This document shows positions 49,286 through 62,100 of a stretch of DNA of 64,000 bases, piece after piece. Both the position numbers and the translations under genes were made by a program. Position 1 is the stretch's first letter. Each line of letters begins with the position of its first letter. The notes under the pieces are model-generated. The model did not search any database. It worked only from the letters and a program-made list of their open reading frames with translations, and was not told where the DNA came from. Origin of the DNA: Galeopsis tetrahit. Its lineage: Eukaryota; Streptophyta; Magnoliopsida; Lamiales; Lamiaceae. The stretch lies in NCBI GenBank assembly GCA_963675135.1, contig OY776129.1:55940845-56004844 (forward strand), written 5' to 3'.

Positions 49286-51206
49286 GATTGTGCAATTTCC
49301 AGGTGATGTTTGTTCAATTTACCTCATTAAATTCCAAGGCTACATGCTATAGACAACTCCCTTGGTCTAGTGTCAGTATTCACTGTATAAGATGAATAAC
49401 AGAACAATCTGCTTTGAGTGATTAGAAACTTTTTAGTTCTTACTAGGAGATAAGCCTTTAATATTTTTGGCTCATGCTAGTAGACTCCACGTGTCTTGTG
49501 CTCTCCACAAGGTCATAGAGACTTCATTATGAAATTCTCTCCAAATCTTGTCATGAAACTTCCTTTGGAGAACCTAATGCATTCAAGTACGCACGATGCA
49601 TGATGCCTCGTGGAAACAAGTCACCAGTATTCTTTCTTTCCATTACTCATTCTAAATGCATAATTAGGCACCAAACTACACATGAAACTATCATCTAAAC
49701 CAAAAGATTCAAAAAAAAAAAAATCCTCTCTTGTTTCCCAAGAAAACCTACTAATCTTTAGAAACCTCTGCAGTATAGCAAGGTATCATGGATATCGGGG
49801 ATTCAAATTGTCAGCTTAGGCTCTTGTTCTTCCTTGTCTATTTCAAGGAAAGTAAGTCTTTATTCCAAAACCACATCTACCATCTATACCTAGTTTGTAC
49901 AGATCAAAATAGCTAAAGTACAAGCTGACCAAACTTCAATAGAAGCCATACCTTCAGACGTATTCTTTTCTTGCTTAATTAGTTTTCTTTTTTCAAAATA
50001 GTAATCGCAATTCCAAATACAAGGCATCTATCCCATAACGACTATCTTTTTTAATGTGTATAGTAATTAGTTATACCAAGATTCTTTCGATTTCACACAT
50101 TGTAAACATCAGTTAACAGTATTAAACAGGAGTAACTTAAACTACTAACAGAAAGCTGTAATGTTTTTTTACTCACCGCTACCAGCAGCAGAAATAGCCT
50201 GTCTATATTTCTTGTCCTGAACATCACCAGCAGCAAAAACACCTTTGATGCTGGTAAGCGTAGAACCAGGCTTCGTGGCCACGTACCCATCTGAATCCAA
50301 TTCCAACTGTCCACCAAGAAACTTAGTTGCAGGTTCGTGGCCAATTGCAAAAAATAAACCAGAAACCGGCAAATCCGAAACATCCCCACTCTCCACATTC
50401 TTCACTTTCAATCCCCCCAAAGTCCGCTCCCCATAGGCTTCTGCTACCGCGGAATTCCATATGACTTCGATCTTCGGGTTTGTCAATGCTCTGTTTTGCA
50501 TTATCTTCGACGCGCGAAACTCATCCCTTCGATGAATAATGTAAACCTTAGAACCATATTTAGTTAAAAAATTAGCTTCCTCCATAGCAGAGTCTCCACC
50601 ACCGATGACAGCAAGGGGCTTGTTGCGAAAGATAGGAGCAGCACCATCGCATACAGCACAGGCAGATATCCCCCGGTTCCAAAACGTCTCAGAACCCGGG
50701 AAGGTGAGGCGTTTGGCGACAGCGCCGGTGGCTACGATTACAGAATCAGCAAGAACAGTCTTGGAATCAGAAAAGATTTTAAAGGGAAACCCTGAAAAAT
50801 CAACCTTAGTAACAGTTTCAGTGAATATTTCAGTCCCAAATCGAACGGATTGAGCGCGACATTTATCCATGAGCTCAATCCCCCCAATCCCTTCAGGAAA
50901 CCCCGGGAAATTCTCTACTTCGGTGGTGGTCGTGAGTTGGCCACCGGGAGCGATGTCGTTCGCCATCCAACCTTCAAAGAGGATAGGCTTGAGCTCGGCT
51001 CGGGCGGCGTAAATTGCGGCGGTGTGGGCGGCGGGGCCGCTACCGATGATGCAGAGCCGAGTTTTGAGAGTCTGGAGATCGGTTTCCATGGCGGAGAATT
51101 TAGGGGGAACAACGGCGGCGGTGGTGGTGGTGAGGGTGGCGACACCGATTAGGTTACGGGCCTTTTTAAGCGTATTAAATAGCCTGTAGAAACAGCTTTG
51201 GGTCAT
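47390..51206 (-). CDS. NTR: NADPH-dependent thioredoxin reductase, cytosolic/mitochondrial type
   Basis: Two exons, 51206-50177 and 47460-47390, joined in phase 1 across a 2716-bp intron, give 366 residues (Arabidopsis NTRA is 378). FAD-binding GSGPAA is at 55-60, the redox CAVC pair at Cys183/Cys186, NADPH-binding GGGDSA at 202-207, and a second FAD motif GVFAAGDV near the end of exon 1. The last exon supplies CMAALDAEHYLQEIGSQE. The enzyme passes electrons from NADPH through FAD and the Cys pair to thioredoxin h or o. ATG at 51206 precedes a Ser/Arg/Lys-containing leader of 39 residues fit for mitochondrial import; ATG at 51089 (METDLQTLKT) would give a cytosolic form. Dual targeting is known in the Arabidopsis genes. 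The open frame extends upstream to 51299 without family support. The intron overlaps duplication copy B. Confidence 0.96.
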
Positions 51207-51665
51207 TTGTAGAGGTGCAGTATAAAAGTAAGTGGACGACTCCGAAATCTCTCTCAAATAATTTGAGCGGGTCAAATGTTTGTGTTCGCACCACGCCAAA
51301 ATTTGAAAAAGGGCCTAATAGTAATATAGTAATGGGTTATGGCCAATGGGTGTTGTATGTTTATTTAATTTCTCTTTTGTATTTCATATGAATATGATAG
51401 AATGATTCTTTAATGTTATTTTAAGGTAACACCGAGGGGCCCAACGTTTTTTTTTTTATATTTTAATTATTGAAGTTGATAATTACACCTAAAATTAAAT
51501 CTCACAATCAATTCACCCCTAAAATTAAATACTAGTATGAGTATAAATTTTTTAAAAACAATCACTCACTAACCAATATAGATTAACAATTATTATGGCC
51601 TAAATGCGGATAAATCGATCAATTGTGCATGGTCATACAGCCAAGGGCCCTGATGATGATGAGGT

Positions 51666-51857
51666 GTGGAGTGGTTGGAAACTAACGCATCCATCAATCA
51701 CCGAAGCAATATGTTCGGTGTTGGGATCGTTATAGGTGAAAAAGGCAATATTAATACGACAATGGGATATAGAAGAGTTCAATCGTCAAGTTCGATACTC
51801 GGTGTGAAATTAATTGCAATAGTGGAAGGTCTAAGGAGATGTAGAAAAAGGGACTAA
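51666..51857 (+). pseudogene. RNase H-like (RVT_3) retroelement fragment
   Basis: The frame contains FGVGIVIGEKGNINTTMGYR followed by SSSSILGVKLIAIVEGLRR, which resembles the RNase H domain found at the end of plant non-LTR retroelements and in RVT_3 proteins (pattern GxGxVIRDxxG...AExxAIxEGL). The Glu of the AE pair is replaced here (VKL), and the frame stops soon after. It lies between the divergent NTR and PP7 genes. Confidence 0.5.
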
Positions 51858-52447
51858 CAAATTGTTTGAATGAGTCACGTACATTAGCAAGAAAGAAATT
51901 ATGTTGGGCTCAGAAGGTTCGACTCTCGAAAAACTTTTGAAAACTATGGACGACATTATAGTGTGCATTGTCAATTTTTTTACCAAGTTAGACATGTGAA
52001 ACTATACACTCTTTCACTTTCTCGCAATTGAGATTGAGCGATGTTCTTGACTTCTTTGTTAGTTAAAGGCACAATAGAACCTGGTTGAGTTTATAAGTTT
52101 TTTATCTTATCGGCAGTGACGGACCTACATAGTGCTCCGAGGGAGCAGTGGGCCTCCCACTAATTTTATAAATTTATTAGGAGTATTTTGGTAATTTCAC
52201 ACATATTAAAATTAATATCCCGTCGTTATTATTTGCATACTCCTAATATATAAATAATCCATAAATTAATATATATCACAACATCATTTTATTTTTAAAA
52301 TCGTCATTCATTTTGAATTTACATTTTACCCTAAATTTCACTAAATTCATTTTACATTTTATTAAATCCTCACCCAAAATGCCTCTTTATTTGACTGCTT
52401 GTCGGTATCATGTGTTGTTACTGTGCTAAAAACAAATTATATATACA

Positions 52448-52496
<49 letters not shown>

Positions 52497-53215
52497 GGTG
52501 AATATTGATCCCAAAATGTGTATTTTCAAATTCTTTTTATCTTAATTCTACTATCTAATTACACTTGTTCCATAAAACTTTGGAATATTTGATTATCTCT
52601 ATTTTTTATTACAATCATAATAGTATTATTTTTCTAAATAACATACATTTCGTCACTTGTTTTTCTCGAACAATGTGTTCTCTCTGTATTACTAATTTTT
52701 TTGTCAAATAACACACTAAAATAGTTATAATTGAAACAATTTAATATTATTATTATTTTGTAAATAACTGTATAACAATTTTTTAAACAAAATTTCCATA
52801 ATTAGAAAAAATTTAATATTATAGAATTATTAAATAATTTTTTTATTAAAAGCTTGAAATATACATATAAAAAAACACGTATTAATAGTATTATGTAATT
52901 TTATACCCATAATCCTTTCATCCCTTCTAAAATTAATTATTTTATATTTTGAGTGTATCACCCAAAAATACTAATCTCTTTTTTTTTTTTTTTTTTTGTC
53001 ATTATCACTCTATTCTCTTTTTATACTCCATTATCCATCTTTTCTACTTTCTACCATTTTCTATTTTTTTTTTCTTATCTCGATAATTAAAAATAATTTG
53101 AAAGCTTTTTACATATTGCATTACATTACATGATTTACATTCTAGAATTGACTATTATAAAAAAGGCCGCATAATCGCAGGGAGGAATCATTATAATAAA
53201 ATTTTAAATGTAATA
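51858..53215. other. Intergenic DNA between NTR and PP7
   Basis: AT-rich, with a pure (TA)n run at about 52449-52493. No gene is seen. A phrase 'cagtgacggacctac' near 52108 resembles termini of some plant transposons, but I could not find a partner end. Confidence 0.5.
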
Positions 53216-53658
53216 CTCCCTCCTCCCAGCAATAACTTTTACATCGAAAAACTCTTTATAAATTTTATCAATTTTACTTTTACATATACACAAAATCAAC
53301 TCATTCTTTTAGGTTGCGTTTGGTTGGGTGGATTTAGGCTTATGAATTTCAAATTCACAGTCCAAATTCATTCTACATGTTTGGATTATGAATGGATTTC
53401 AAATACTTAGATTTGTGTCAACAAACTTTTAGTTAAAATTGAGAGATTTCAAATTTTCACTAAAACATGTCATTTGAAATCCATGGATTTTTAATTCCTT
53501 TAATTTGAAATGTCTTCTCAAATCAAATCCCCTCATCAAAACACAACCTTATTTTATACATAGAATTTTAAAATTATTTTTTAAAACTTTACTAATTATT
53601 ACATTTTCTTAATTTACATGTCCACTTACTTGTAAAAGTTATTTAGGGACGAAGAAAG
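53216..53658. mobile_element. Stowaway-like MITE carrying an inner MITE
   Basis: The left end CTCCCTCCTCCC...AATAACTTTTACA and the right end (TGTAAAAGTTATTTAGGGACGAAGAAAG) are inverted repeats of the Stowaway kind, with TA on each side (53214-53215 and 53659-53660). It is interrupted at 53312-53548. It lies 175 bp upstream of the PP7 start codon, so it may contribute to the promoter region. Confidence 0.65.
53312..53548. mobile_element. Tourist-like (PIF/Harbinger) MITE nested in the Stowaway MITE
   Basis: The termini GGTTGCGTTTGG and (reversed) GGTTGTGTTTTG are inverted repeats, with an exact TTA duplication on both sides (53309-53311 and 53549-53551). 237 bp, non-coding. Confidence 0.8.
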
Positions 53659-53833
53659 TATTATAATGAAAGTCAAATGTTATTAGTGAAGTCATGAAAA
53701 TTATTAGCATGTAAAAGCTTTCGTATTCTGAAGCTTGGCCTCCCCCCTTGCAATTAATAATATCAAGAATTTCATAAAAAATAAAAAAAATTATAACAAT
53801 AAGCGACGGCTGCGACGCCACCACACCGCAGCA

Positions 53834-56800
53834 ATGCTCTCTTCACCGCCGGCAGTGGCTCCACCAGCACCACCCTCATCCGACGAGGACTTCTTCTCCA
53901 CCGCCTCCACATCGAACTCATCCGATTCGAAGCCGCCGTCCCCCGCCGCCCCACTGCTTCCTGAGATCCCGATCGCATGGCCCGACGGCGGAGCCCTCAC
54001 CGTTGCGTGGGTTACCGACCTCATGCAGGCCTTTGAATGGGCTTCCAGAGCTATACCACCGTCTGAGCTTCCCTCCGTGCTCCCCGTCGGAGTATTCGAT
54101 AAACTTGTACTTACTGCATCCAAGATTTTGCATAAAGAGCCCAATTGTGTGAAAATTGATGAGAATTTTGCGCTAAATTCGGATTCCCGTGTTGTGGTGG
54201 TCGGAGATGTTCACGGTCAGTTGCACGATGTTTTGTTTTTGTTGAGGGATGCAGGATTTCCGAGCGATGATCGAGTTTTCGTGTTCAATGGTGATTATGT
54301 GGATAGAGGTGCTTGGGGGCTTGAGGTTTTTCTTCTTTTACTGGCTTGGAAGGTTAGAATTGATGTCTTTTTTCTATTTATCTTCGGCTACGCTACTTGT
54401 TTAACTAAGGAATCGCGTTTTTTTAGTGATTGAAAGTGCTAGTTATTTGCTTCTCAGTTTAAGCTTGTTAACCTTCATACAAACTGTGATTTCTTTTGGT
54501 TTGAATTGTTTTACTTGAATCAGCATCATGCATTTCATGCCTCGTTTAATTGCTGGTTCATTGATCTTGAGCTAAGAGCACGAGTTTATGTATAATTGTA
54601 TTGATGCTTCTTGAACTTTGAAGAAACACATTAGTATCTGCACCTTGTTGCAGAGTAAGAGTCTGTGAATGGTAATTTTTTTTATTGGGAGTAGATCTTA
54701 CTGTATCTAGCATGTGTCAGGCTTGTAAGGAGCTCCGTCTAGTTCAACATTGATTTAGGGCCTCATTCTCCACGACTCAGCAAGCGCCATTGCATTTTGG
54801 ATGCTTTCTTTTAATGCCCCCTTGATGTGCTATGTGGTTTCATTTACTTATTTTGTTTATTCTATGGCTATGCCATGTGTCTCGATGGCTTTTAGCTATG
54901 CATGCTTCTTTTTTACTCATTATGTTGTGGTGAAAAGTTTGAGAATTGGTAACTGTTGATGTTCCTGCGTTTAACTAATGAAGTTAAAGTATCCAACTGA
55001 GAAGCAGTTGCGTTATGATCCTTATTGCGCATCCCGTAGGAGTTTAAATCAACAATACTTGGTTTGTATATTGAGATTTTTTTTTCCTGATATGTGTAAT
55101 GTGGAGAATGTGAAGAAAGCAACAACTATTTGAAATCTTTTACCTCCGTGGAACCTCAGCATGGAACTGCCTGCTTTTGTATATGTCGTGGGAGCTTGAA
55201 TTCCACTTCCCTACATATGTCTCTGGTTAATTTTTTATTGTGTTCAGCATGTGCTAAAAGATTGAGCAGATGGGAAGTGGTGGGATGTTTGTTTGGACTT
55301 GATAAATGTGTTACTTTCATATTTGGATTTCCATCTGGAGGATTCAAGAGTAATAGTTTTGCACATCTAATTGTTCTCTGGGGATAGTGGTGCAAAAGAA
55401 TCCCAAAATATCTGACTAAATTAACCACAGACATTTACTTGTGTTTTTATCATGTGTTGAATTTTCTAATATACTTTAATGTATGTTTGAATATATTTCG
55501 TGTGGTTCTTTTTACAGTTTAAGTGCCACATGAAATAAATTAAGAGTTTCATGAATAAGATGATTAGGATGGCGATATATTGTTTTAGAAGAGTTTCAAT
55601 GCACAGGTTACATAATTTCTATTGGAGTTGAACGATTTTTCAATTCTTCCAACCTCTTCTACCAATTATTGTTTCTGTTAAGGGAGAATCATGGATAATT
55701 CCGGTCAATGTTTTTACCTATCTACTTGCTTCTTGTATATGACATTGTTTCATCCAGGACTATCTTGCTTACCAAAAGAAGATTATTGGTAAAATCAAGC
55801 AATCAATTTCATAGAAAAGTTCAACCACACAATAATAATCTGTTCAAATTATTACTTAAAGTTGAGATCATAATGGGTTGATGTACTTTGCAGGTTCTTA
55901 TGCCTCAAAAGGTGTATTTGCTTCGTGGGAATCATGAGTCGAAATATTGCACATCTGTCTATGGATTTGAGAAGGAAGTATCTGTGAAATATGGAGATAA
56001 TGGAAAGCATGTCTACAGAAAATGCTTAGGATGTTTTGAAGGGCTTCCCCTTGCTTCCATCATAGCTGGGCAAGTTTACACTGCACATGGTGGGCTTTTT
56101 CGTGGAACAGTCGTCACTCCATCAAAAAGGTCCAAAAAGAAAAATCGTAAGGTTGTTCACAACCCCGAAGTGAATTCTTTAACTCTCGGTTCATTGGATG
56201 AGTTGGCAAAAGCTCGAAGGTCTGTTCTTGATCCTCCATGGGAAGGTCCAAATTTAATACCCGGTGACGTCCTATGGTCAGATCCATCAATGAGCCCTGG
56301 TCTTTCACCAAATAAAGAGAGAGGCATTGGTCTCATGTGGGGTCCAGATTGTACTGAAGAATTCTTGAAGAAGTATAATTTGAAGGTATGCAATCTTATC
56401 CTGTCCATACAAGAATCAACTTCAAAGGTCGGTCCTCGAGCTTTCTTCACTGGAAGCAAGTTGTTTGTGGGAAGTACGAACTGTGGGTTTGACCTGCTTA
56501 CATTTTGATCTCCTGGTCTCCTTTTCTGTGTACTTTCTTACTCAATGATGATGAAGTTTGTGTTGATCATGTAGTATTCATTTTCCTTGACTACAGTTGA
56601 TCATGTAGTATTCATTTTCCTTGACTACAGTTGATCATCAGGTCACATGAAGGCCCTGATGCACGGGATAAGCGGTCTGATCTTGGAGGAATGGATTTAG
56701 GGTATACCATAGATCATGTTGTGGAATCAGGGAAACTAATCACATTATTCAGTGCCCCAGATTATCCACAATTCCAGGTAGCTTAGTGCTATTTGCATTT

Positions 56801-58110
56801 GATGCCTTTTGATTTGATCTAAAACTTGTCCTAATGGTTTGAGCTTCTTTACTAAGAGCCTGTTTGGCTAAGCTTATTATAGACATCTTATAAGTTGTTT
56901 CAAGAGCTTATAAGATGTAATTTTTAAGTAGCTTAAAGTTGTTAAAAGTGTTTGACTAGTAAAACTTAAAAGTTCTTTTTGATAATTTTAGAGATTTTTA
57001 TTTTATTTTAATATAAAACAATAATTATTTTTTTGAGGGGTGGGGATGGGTACTTATTTTTTTAGAGCTTATAAGCAGTAAAAAGCTTATTTTAAGATCT
57101 TATAAGCTGTACCAAACACTTTTTGAGAGCTTATAACGTATAAGCCCCTAAACATCTTATAAGTTATTTCAAGGAGCTTATAAGCTCAACGAAACGGGCT
57201 CTAAATCTATATGCTAGTATCTTTTATTCTGATAGTTGAATAAGAAGCTGATATTTCTTTGTTGGTTTCACAGGCTACTGTAGAGAGATACAAAAACAAG
57301 GCATCATATATTGTCTTGGAACCACCAAACTTTGACACACCGATTTTTCATAGCTTTGAAGCTGTTACCCCAAGACCAAAGGTAACTATTTCTGGCCAAT
57401 CCAGAGCAATACATCTCCACTAGAAGCAAATATGAATTGAAAAGGCAGACAGTGTTTTTTTTTTTTTAACACCAAAGTCTTTATCCCACTGTATAGATTA
57501 TATTCTAGTATTTTGTTTGGCCAAGCAACATGATCTCATGTCATGTATAATTATAACATGTTAACAATTCCTTTTCAAGTCTCTTTTTGGACTTCTCCTT
57601 CTCTTCTTGATTTGCCTGGATGATTTTCCACCCATCGTTATATTGGAGCATTTAAAGGGTCTCCTATTTACATGCCTAAACCATCATAAGTGTGTTTCTC
57701 ATAATTTTGGGGCTACCTTCACTTTCTCTCGAATGCGTTCATTACTTATTCTATCCAATTTGGTGTGTTACTCTCACCTTTTCTTAAAAAAGTCTTACTG
57801 TTATGAAATTTGATCTGTTATGCAATTGAAACATAGGTCAAGGTTTTAACCTTTTGAATGCAGTTGTAGGATATATGCAGGCTTCCTACGTCACATTATC
57901 ATGAAAATAATATAAAGAGTTTGCTTATTCCATATGAACTTAAATATTTTAACATGAAAGAAGAAAATAGATTTCCATGTTTAACTGTTGGTTTAATAAT
58001 CTTTGCAGGTGAACCCTTATTATGATTTCGAAGATTGTATCGATTCTGATGAAGAATTGGACCTGGTATCAATGGTGACTGAATCTGGACAGCCGCAGCC
58101 TGCTGCTTGA
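53834..58110 (+). CDS. PP7: Serine/threonine-protein phosphatase 7 (PP7)
   Basis: Five exons (53834-54352, 55894-56385, 56631-56777, 57274-57381, 58009-58110), all in phase 0 with GT-AG introns, give 455 residues. Metallophosphatase motifs are GDVHGQ (124-129), GDYVDRG (153-159), RGNHES (184-189) and SAPDYPQF in exon 3. The insert after HGGLFR, with SKRSKKKNRK, marks PP7 and corresponds to the calmodulin-binding region. The protein ends YYDFEDCIDSDEELD, as in Arabidopsis PP7. PP7 is a nuclear plant phosphatase linked to cryptochrome blue-light signalling and heat response. The first ATG in frame is 53834; the Ser/Pro-rich N terminus (about 45 residues) is longer than in Arabidopsis. Odd points: a 34-bp tandem duplication at the exon 3 acceptor and a MITE filling most of intron 3. 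Confidence 0.95.
56563..56630 (+). repeat. 34-bp tandem duplication of the exon 3 splice acceptor region of PP7
   Basis: 56563-56596 and 56597-56630 are identical; each ends TTCCTTGACTACAG. Exon 3 follows the second copy. The first copy's acceptor would be followed in frame by TTG ATC ATG TAG, a stop, so only the second acceptor gives PP7. Confidence 0.95.
56856..57201. mobile_element. Tourist-like MITE in PP7 intron 3
   Basis: The ends GAGCCTGTTTGGCTAAGCTT and (reversed) GAGCCCGTTTCGTTGAGCTT form inverted repeats, with an exact TAA duplication (56853-56855 and 57202-57204). It makes up 346 of the 496 bp of the intron and leaves both splice sites intact. Confidence 0.85.
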
Positions 58111-59102
58111 AAAGGCACTATTTCTACCATACTGAAGTGAATTCTTCTGTCTAGGTTGATATTTTTTTTTTGTTGTTTTAACTGTGTTTATTCAAAGAGA
58201 TGCCTTCACATTTACTAATACTGCTGCTGCTCTTTTCGTACAGTGTTTCGCATGTCGAGAAGCTTACCACCTGCAACTGCTGATTATGGCTTCTTGAAAG
58301 TCATGTAGATTCAGTAACTTATTTTTTGGATTGCTTTTCCTTGTCGAGTCTGTAAAATTATGACGACGGGGAATCCAAGCTTTGAAAATCCGTCCGGGAA
58401 TTATGAGAATTTAAAATTCTGGTAAATAGTGATAGTTTTGTTTTAAGATTATAATTTGCATAGAGGTGGTTGTTTTAAGACATATCAAATGCGTTGTATC
58501 AATACAGTGTGATTGTGATTTATTATGTTTGTATTGGATGTGGATGATCAGTATATGCATATATATTACATGCAACTATACATAAACGTATCGCCTTTAA
58601 GAGTATATGTGATGCCAGGTTTAATATAAAATGTAGTAAATACGCACACAATACATATGATAATAGTTATATAATACATATAAGCAATTTACTTGCATAT
58701 ATATATATATATATATGTTTAAAAATTGTGTAGATTTACATTCTGATTTTCTTAATGACAATAGAATTAGCAGGTGCTTTTACATCACCCTCTCATATTA
58801 TATACTCGATCTGTGAAATTTAAAAAATATGTATCAAATCAAGGAACATTTTTTATATACCTACATCTAAAAAAATGTCATTAATTAAAAAAAAGAGTTT
58901 CTAGAGATACAATTGAGGGGATAAATTTGGAAGAAATGGAGAAATAACTGAAATAGCAATAATTAAAACAAAATTTAATCTCTATAGTAAGGATAGTGTA
59001 AATATGTCAAATAATAATAGAGAAATAGATATTTAAATTTATTGGACGAATTCTGAGTGGTTAAAGTCGTAAGAAAAAGGAATTGTACAAAGAAAGAAAG
59101 GG
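58111..59102. other. Intergenic DNA between the convergent PP7 and DGAT2 genes
   Basis: Holds the 3' leaders of both genes and an AT microsatellite (58697-58717). Nothing else is recognised. Confidence 0.6.
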
Positions 59103-62100
59103 CTATAGAATTGTGAGCTGTGAATGGTAGCCAACTCTTGCTTTATGTCTTTCGAACAAGTCTTGAATTGCTTCAACGAACTGGGCATGGATTTCATCCA
59201 CCTTTGTATTAAACCAAAAACAAAAACACATGGATCAGAATTTCACTAACTACACCACAAACACTCAAGTTTGTGCTCAACATGCAAATTCACAAGAAAG
59301 CAGAAAAGTGAGTGTACTGTGGGCCACATTGAAAAAACTATAAACATGTAACGTAATCTAGCAAGAAAACGACCACATAATGAGACTCAAAAAAAGATAA
59401 ACGGGCCTTCTAGCAGCATAGCTTTTCCAGTAGATTAACAAAGTTCCTAAATACTATCAACATTCAAAGAATGCTTCCAAAGTCAATAATTTTTTGAGAT
59501 ATGGCTTAGATTAGCCATTAGCACAGAACCTACAGACTATTGTTTGTTTGCTCTATTTATTACCGTCATTACTACTCTTTTGTTTGCTCTATTTATTACC
59601 ATCATTACTATTGTCTCATGCTATTGTTTGTAGCATATATATTTGTCCAAATAATAGACTTTTTATAGTTCAAAGTACATTAAAAATTTGTACAAAGGTA
59701 AATTTATGTGCATATAAGGTGTAGGGAGCATGCCTCTTGTATAGTAGGTTGTGGGTTTTTCTTGGGCACAATCGGTTGTCCAACCACCACATGCATTGGC
59801 TGCCTAAGAGGAAAAGGAGAACTGCAAAAGAGCCATCAAATTGAAAATATTAGTATAGAAGAAGTAACATCATTTATCTATATTCAGAAATAGAACATAC
59901 CCCAGTACATGACCCCAGAAAATAACTGGTGCAAATTTTATGGCTCTAGCTAATTGTACGTAAAGTTTTCCCTTGGGCTTCCACCAGTTGAATACCTCAG
60001 ACTGCAGAATAAATGAAACAACCCAACAATAAGTTATGCTTGAAATGTTGAAAAAATCCAAGATCCATTATGGAACAAGTAAATAATGCTCATATATTGA
60101 TTGAGATGAAGATATATTTATTTTGATTTTTTTATCTTTTAACTAAAGTACATCTTTACATTTGTTAACTTTTATTTATATTGTAATTACATATTTTAGG
60201 CAGTATTAATTTGCCATTCGGATTCTAAACTCGTACGTACTATCAGTATCCAGAGGCGTTTAGGATTGGCTATATATGTAATTTCTATCCTAAAGAAAAA
60301 TGCAGAAGAAAATATCTTAATACAGGTAAAAGCATAAACGTTCTCCTTTTTAGGAAATTTATTCCGATAGAGTTGACAACAGATAATTGCAGAATTCCAT
60401 ACGGAAGCATTTTTTAATTTTAAGATGATGAATATCAAAATACACTTTATAAGATGAGTTCAGCGAGTAATTAATGTACTGTATTATCCATGCATATATT
60501 TACCTTCTTTTTGTTCCAAACAATCAGGGAGAATGAAAAATGATTATACCTGACCAAATCCGAAAACAGGAACCAGAGGCTTGCCGGTTTCGATAGCAAT
60601 ACGTACAAATCCTTTTCTGTTTCGAAGATAAGCAATCTGTGTATGAAGGAGAAAGAAATTAAGATGCTAGCAGGTATTTCATCCCCAGTTTAGGAATGCA
60701 AGGAGGGAATCAGACTCATTTAAATTAAATCTCTCAATTACTAAAGAGTCATTTACCATCAGCAGACACAACCACAATAACTAAATACTCTTCTTTTGTC
60801 ACTTATTGCAACCTGATAAAAAAAAAATTACGGTACATATTTGCACAAATGCACGCATATACTTTTATATAGTAAAATTAGCAAATTAAATAATTAAAGA
60901 ATTAATTGAAGCTCTGTCGCAAGGCTGGAAAATGATGCTTCTGCCTTCTAAGAGCAGAATTTGTTCCCTTTTTCCAATTTGATGGCATTCACTTAAAAAG
61001 GTCACTTTATATTCTCAAAGAAAGGGCATATTATGAAACAAACAACCAGTAAGATAATAGGCTTAAGTAAGCCTAAGAAGTAACTTGAATAAGCACAAGG
61101 GTCTCAATCACCTTTTCCAGTTATGTTTTCCCCAATCCTAAGTGCCACATGCAATGACCTAATATTAGTTCCAGATTATGAAAAATAGACGATCAGAATG
61201 TTGGAAGTAAAGGATGTGTTCAGTTAATCAACATGCAAACCCACTTGTATGCAGCAAGTTAGTGAGTCGTGAAGGACAGACCTCAGAGCCATGCTCCATA
61301 TATGCGGTCTCCTGGACTCCCCCAGGCACTACGATGCAGCTATACCCATGCTCCAGAAGAGAAGTAAAACTTTTCCTCGAGGCTGGAGCAGCTCCCGACC
61401 AAGACCATATATGTCTCATGAATGGAACATAGAACACCTGCTCAATTTTTTTTTCTAACTTTATTCATGGCACGTCGCTATTGTGAGTTTATAATATGGA
61501 TAGGCATGTGATTCTTACGGCAGTACTCGCAAGAACCTTTATCTTCGGTAGAGGCATGAAGCCTGTAAGATCAGCAAGTGCAATAGTTCCAATAGGCCAA
61601 ACTGAATGTGGCTCATAACCAAAAACTGCAAGGGAAAGGATTTAGAATCTCTGTTAAACAGAACTCTAATGTAGTAAAGTAGCAGCTTGAACCACTTCCC
61701 AACATGACAATACCCCAACTCATAACACCTTACAAAGGCAGCTAACAATGTAATCTGTATGCTGGATCAGAAGTATGCTAACAAACAAAAGGTTTGGATG
61801 CCGTATGCTTGATTATATTTTTCATATAGCTCATCAAGAAGGTTTGGAACTTGAAATAGTGGTTCAAACACCTTAAGAATATAATCACACTCCAAATCCA
61901 ACCAATACACCCTTACCAAAAGATAAGATATACTAATACAATTATACAAGTCCAGGAGAAGGGCATAAGCAAAAGGCAGGGTAACACTTTACCATAGACC
62001 TCATTAGGATCAAACGCTTTAATGTCCTCCACATACAAATTCACCGGGAAATAGCCTGTCGCATTCTTAAATATAAACCTGATAAATCATTATTTACCAA

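Noticed and set aside
51900..51960. tRNA-like box B (GGTTCGACTC)
   Set aside because: No matching A box or cloverleaf could be drawn around it; no tRNA or rRNA gene was found anywhere in the window.
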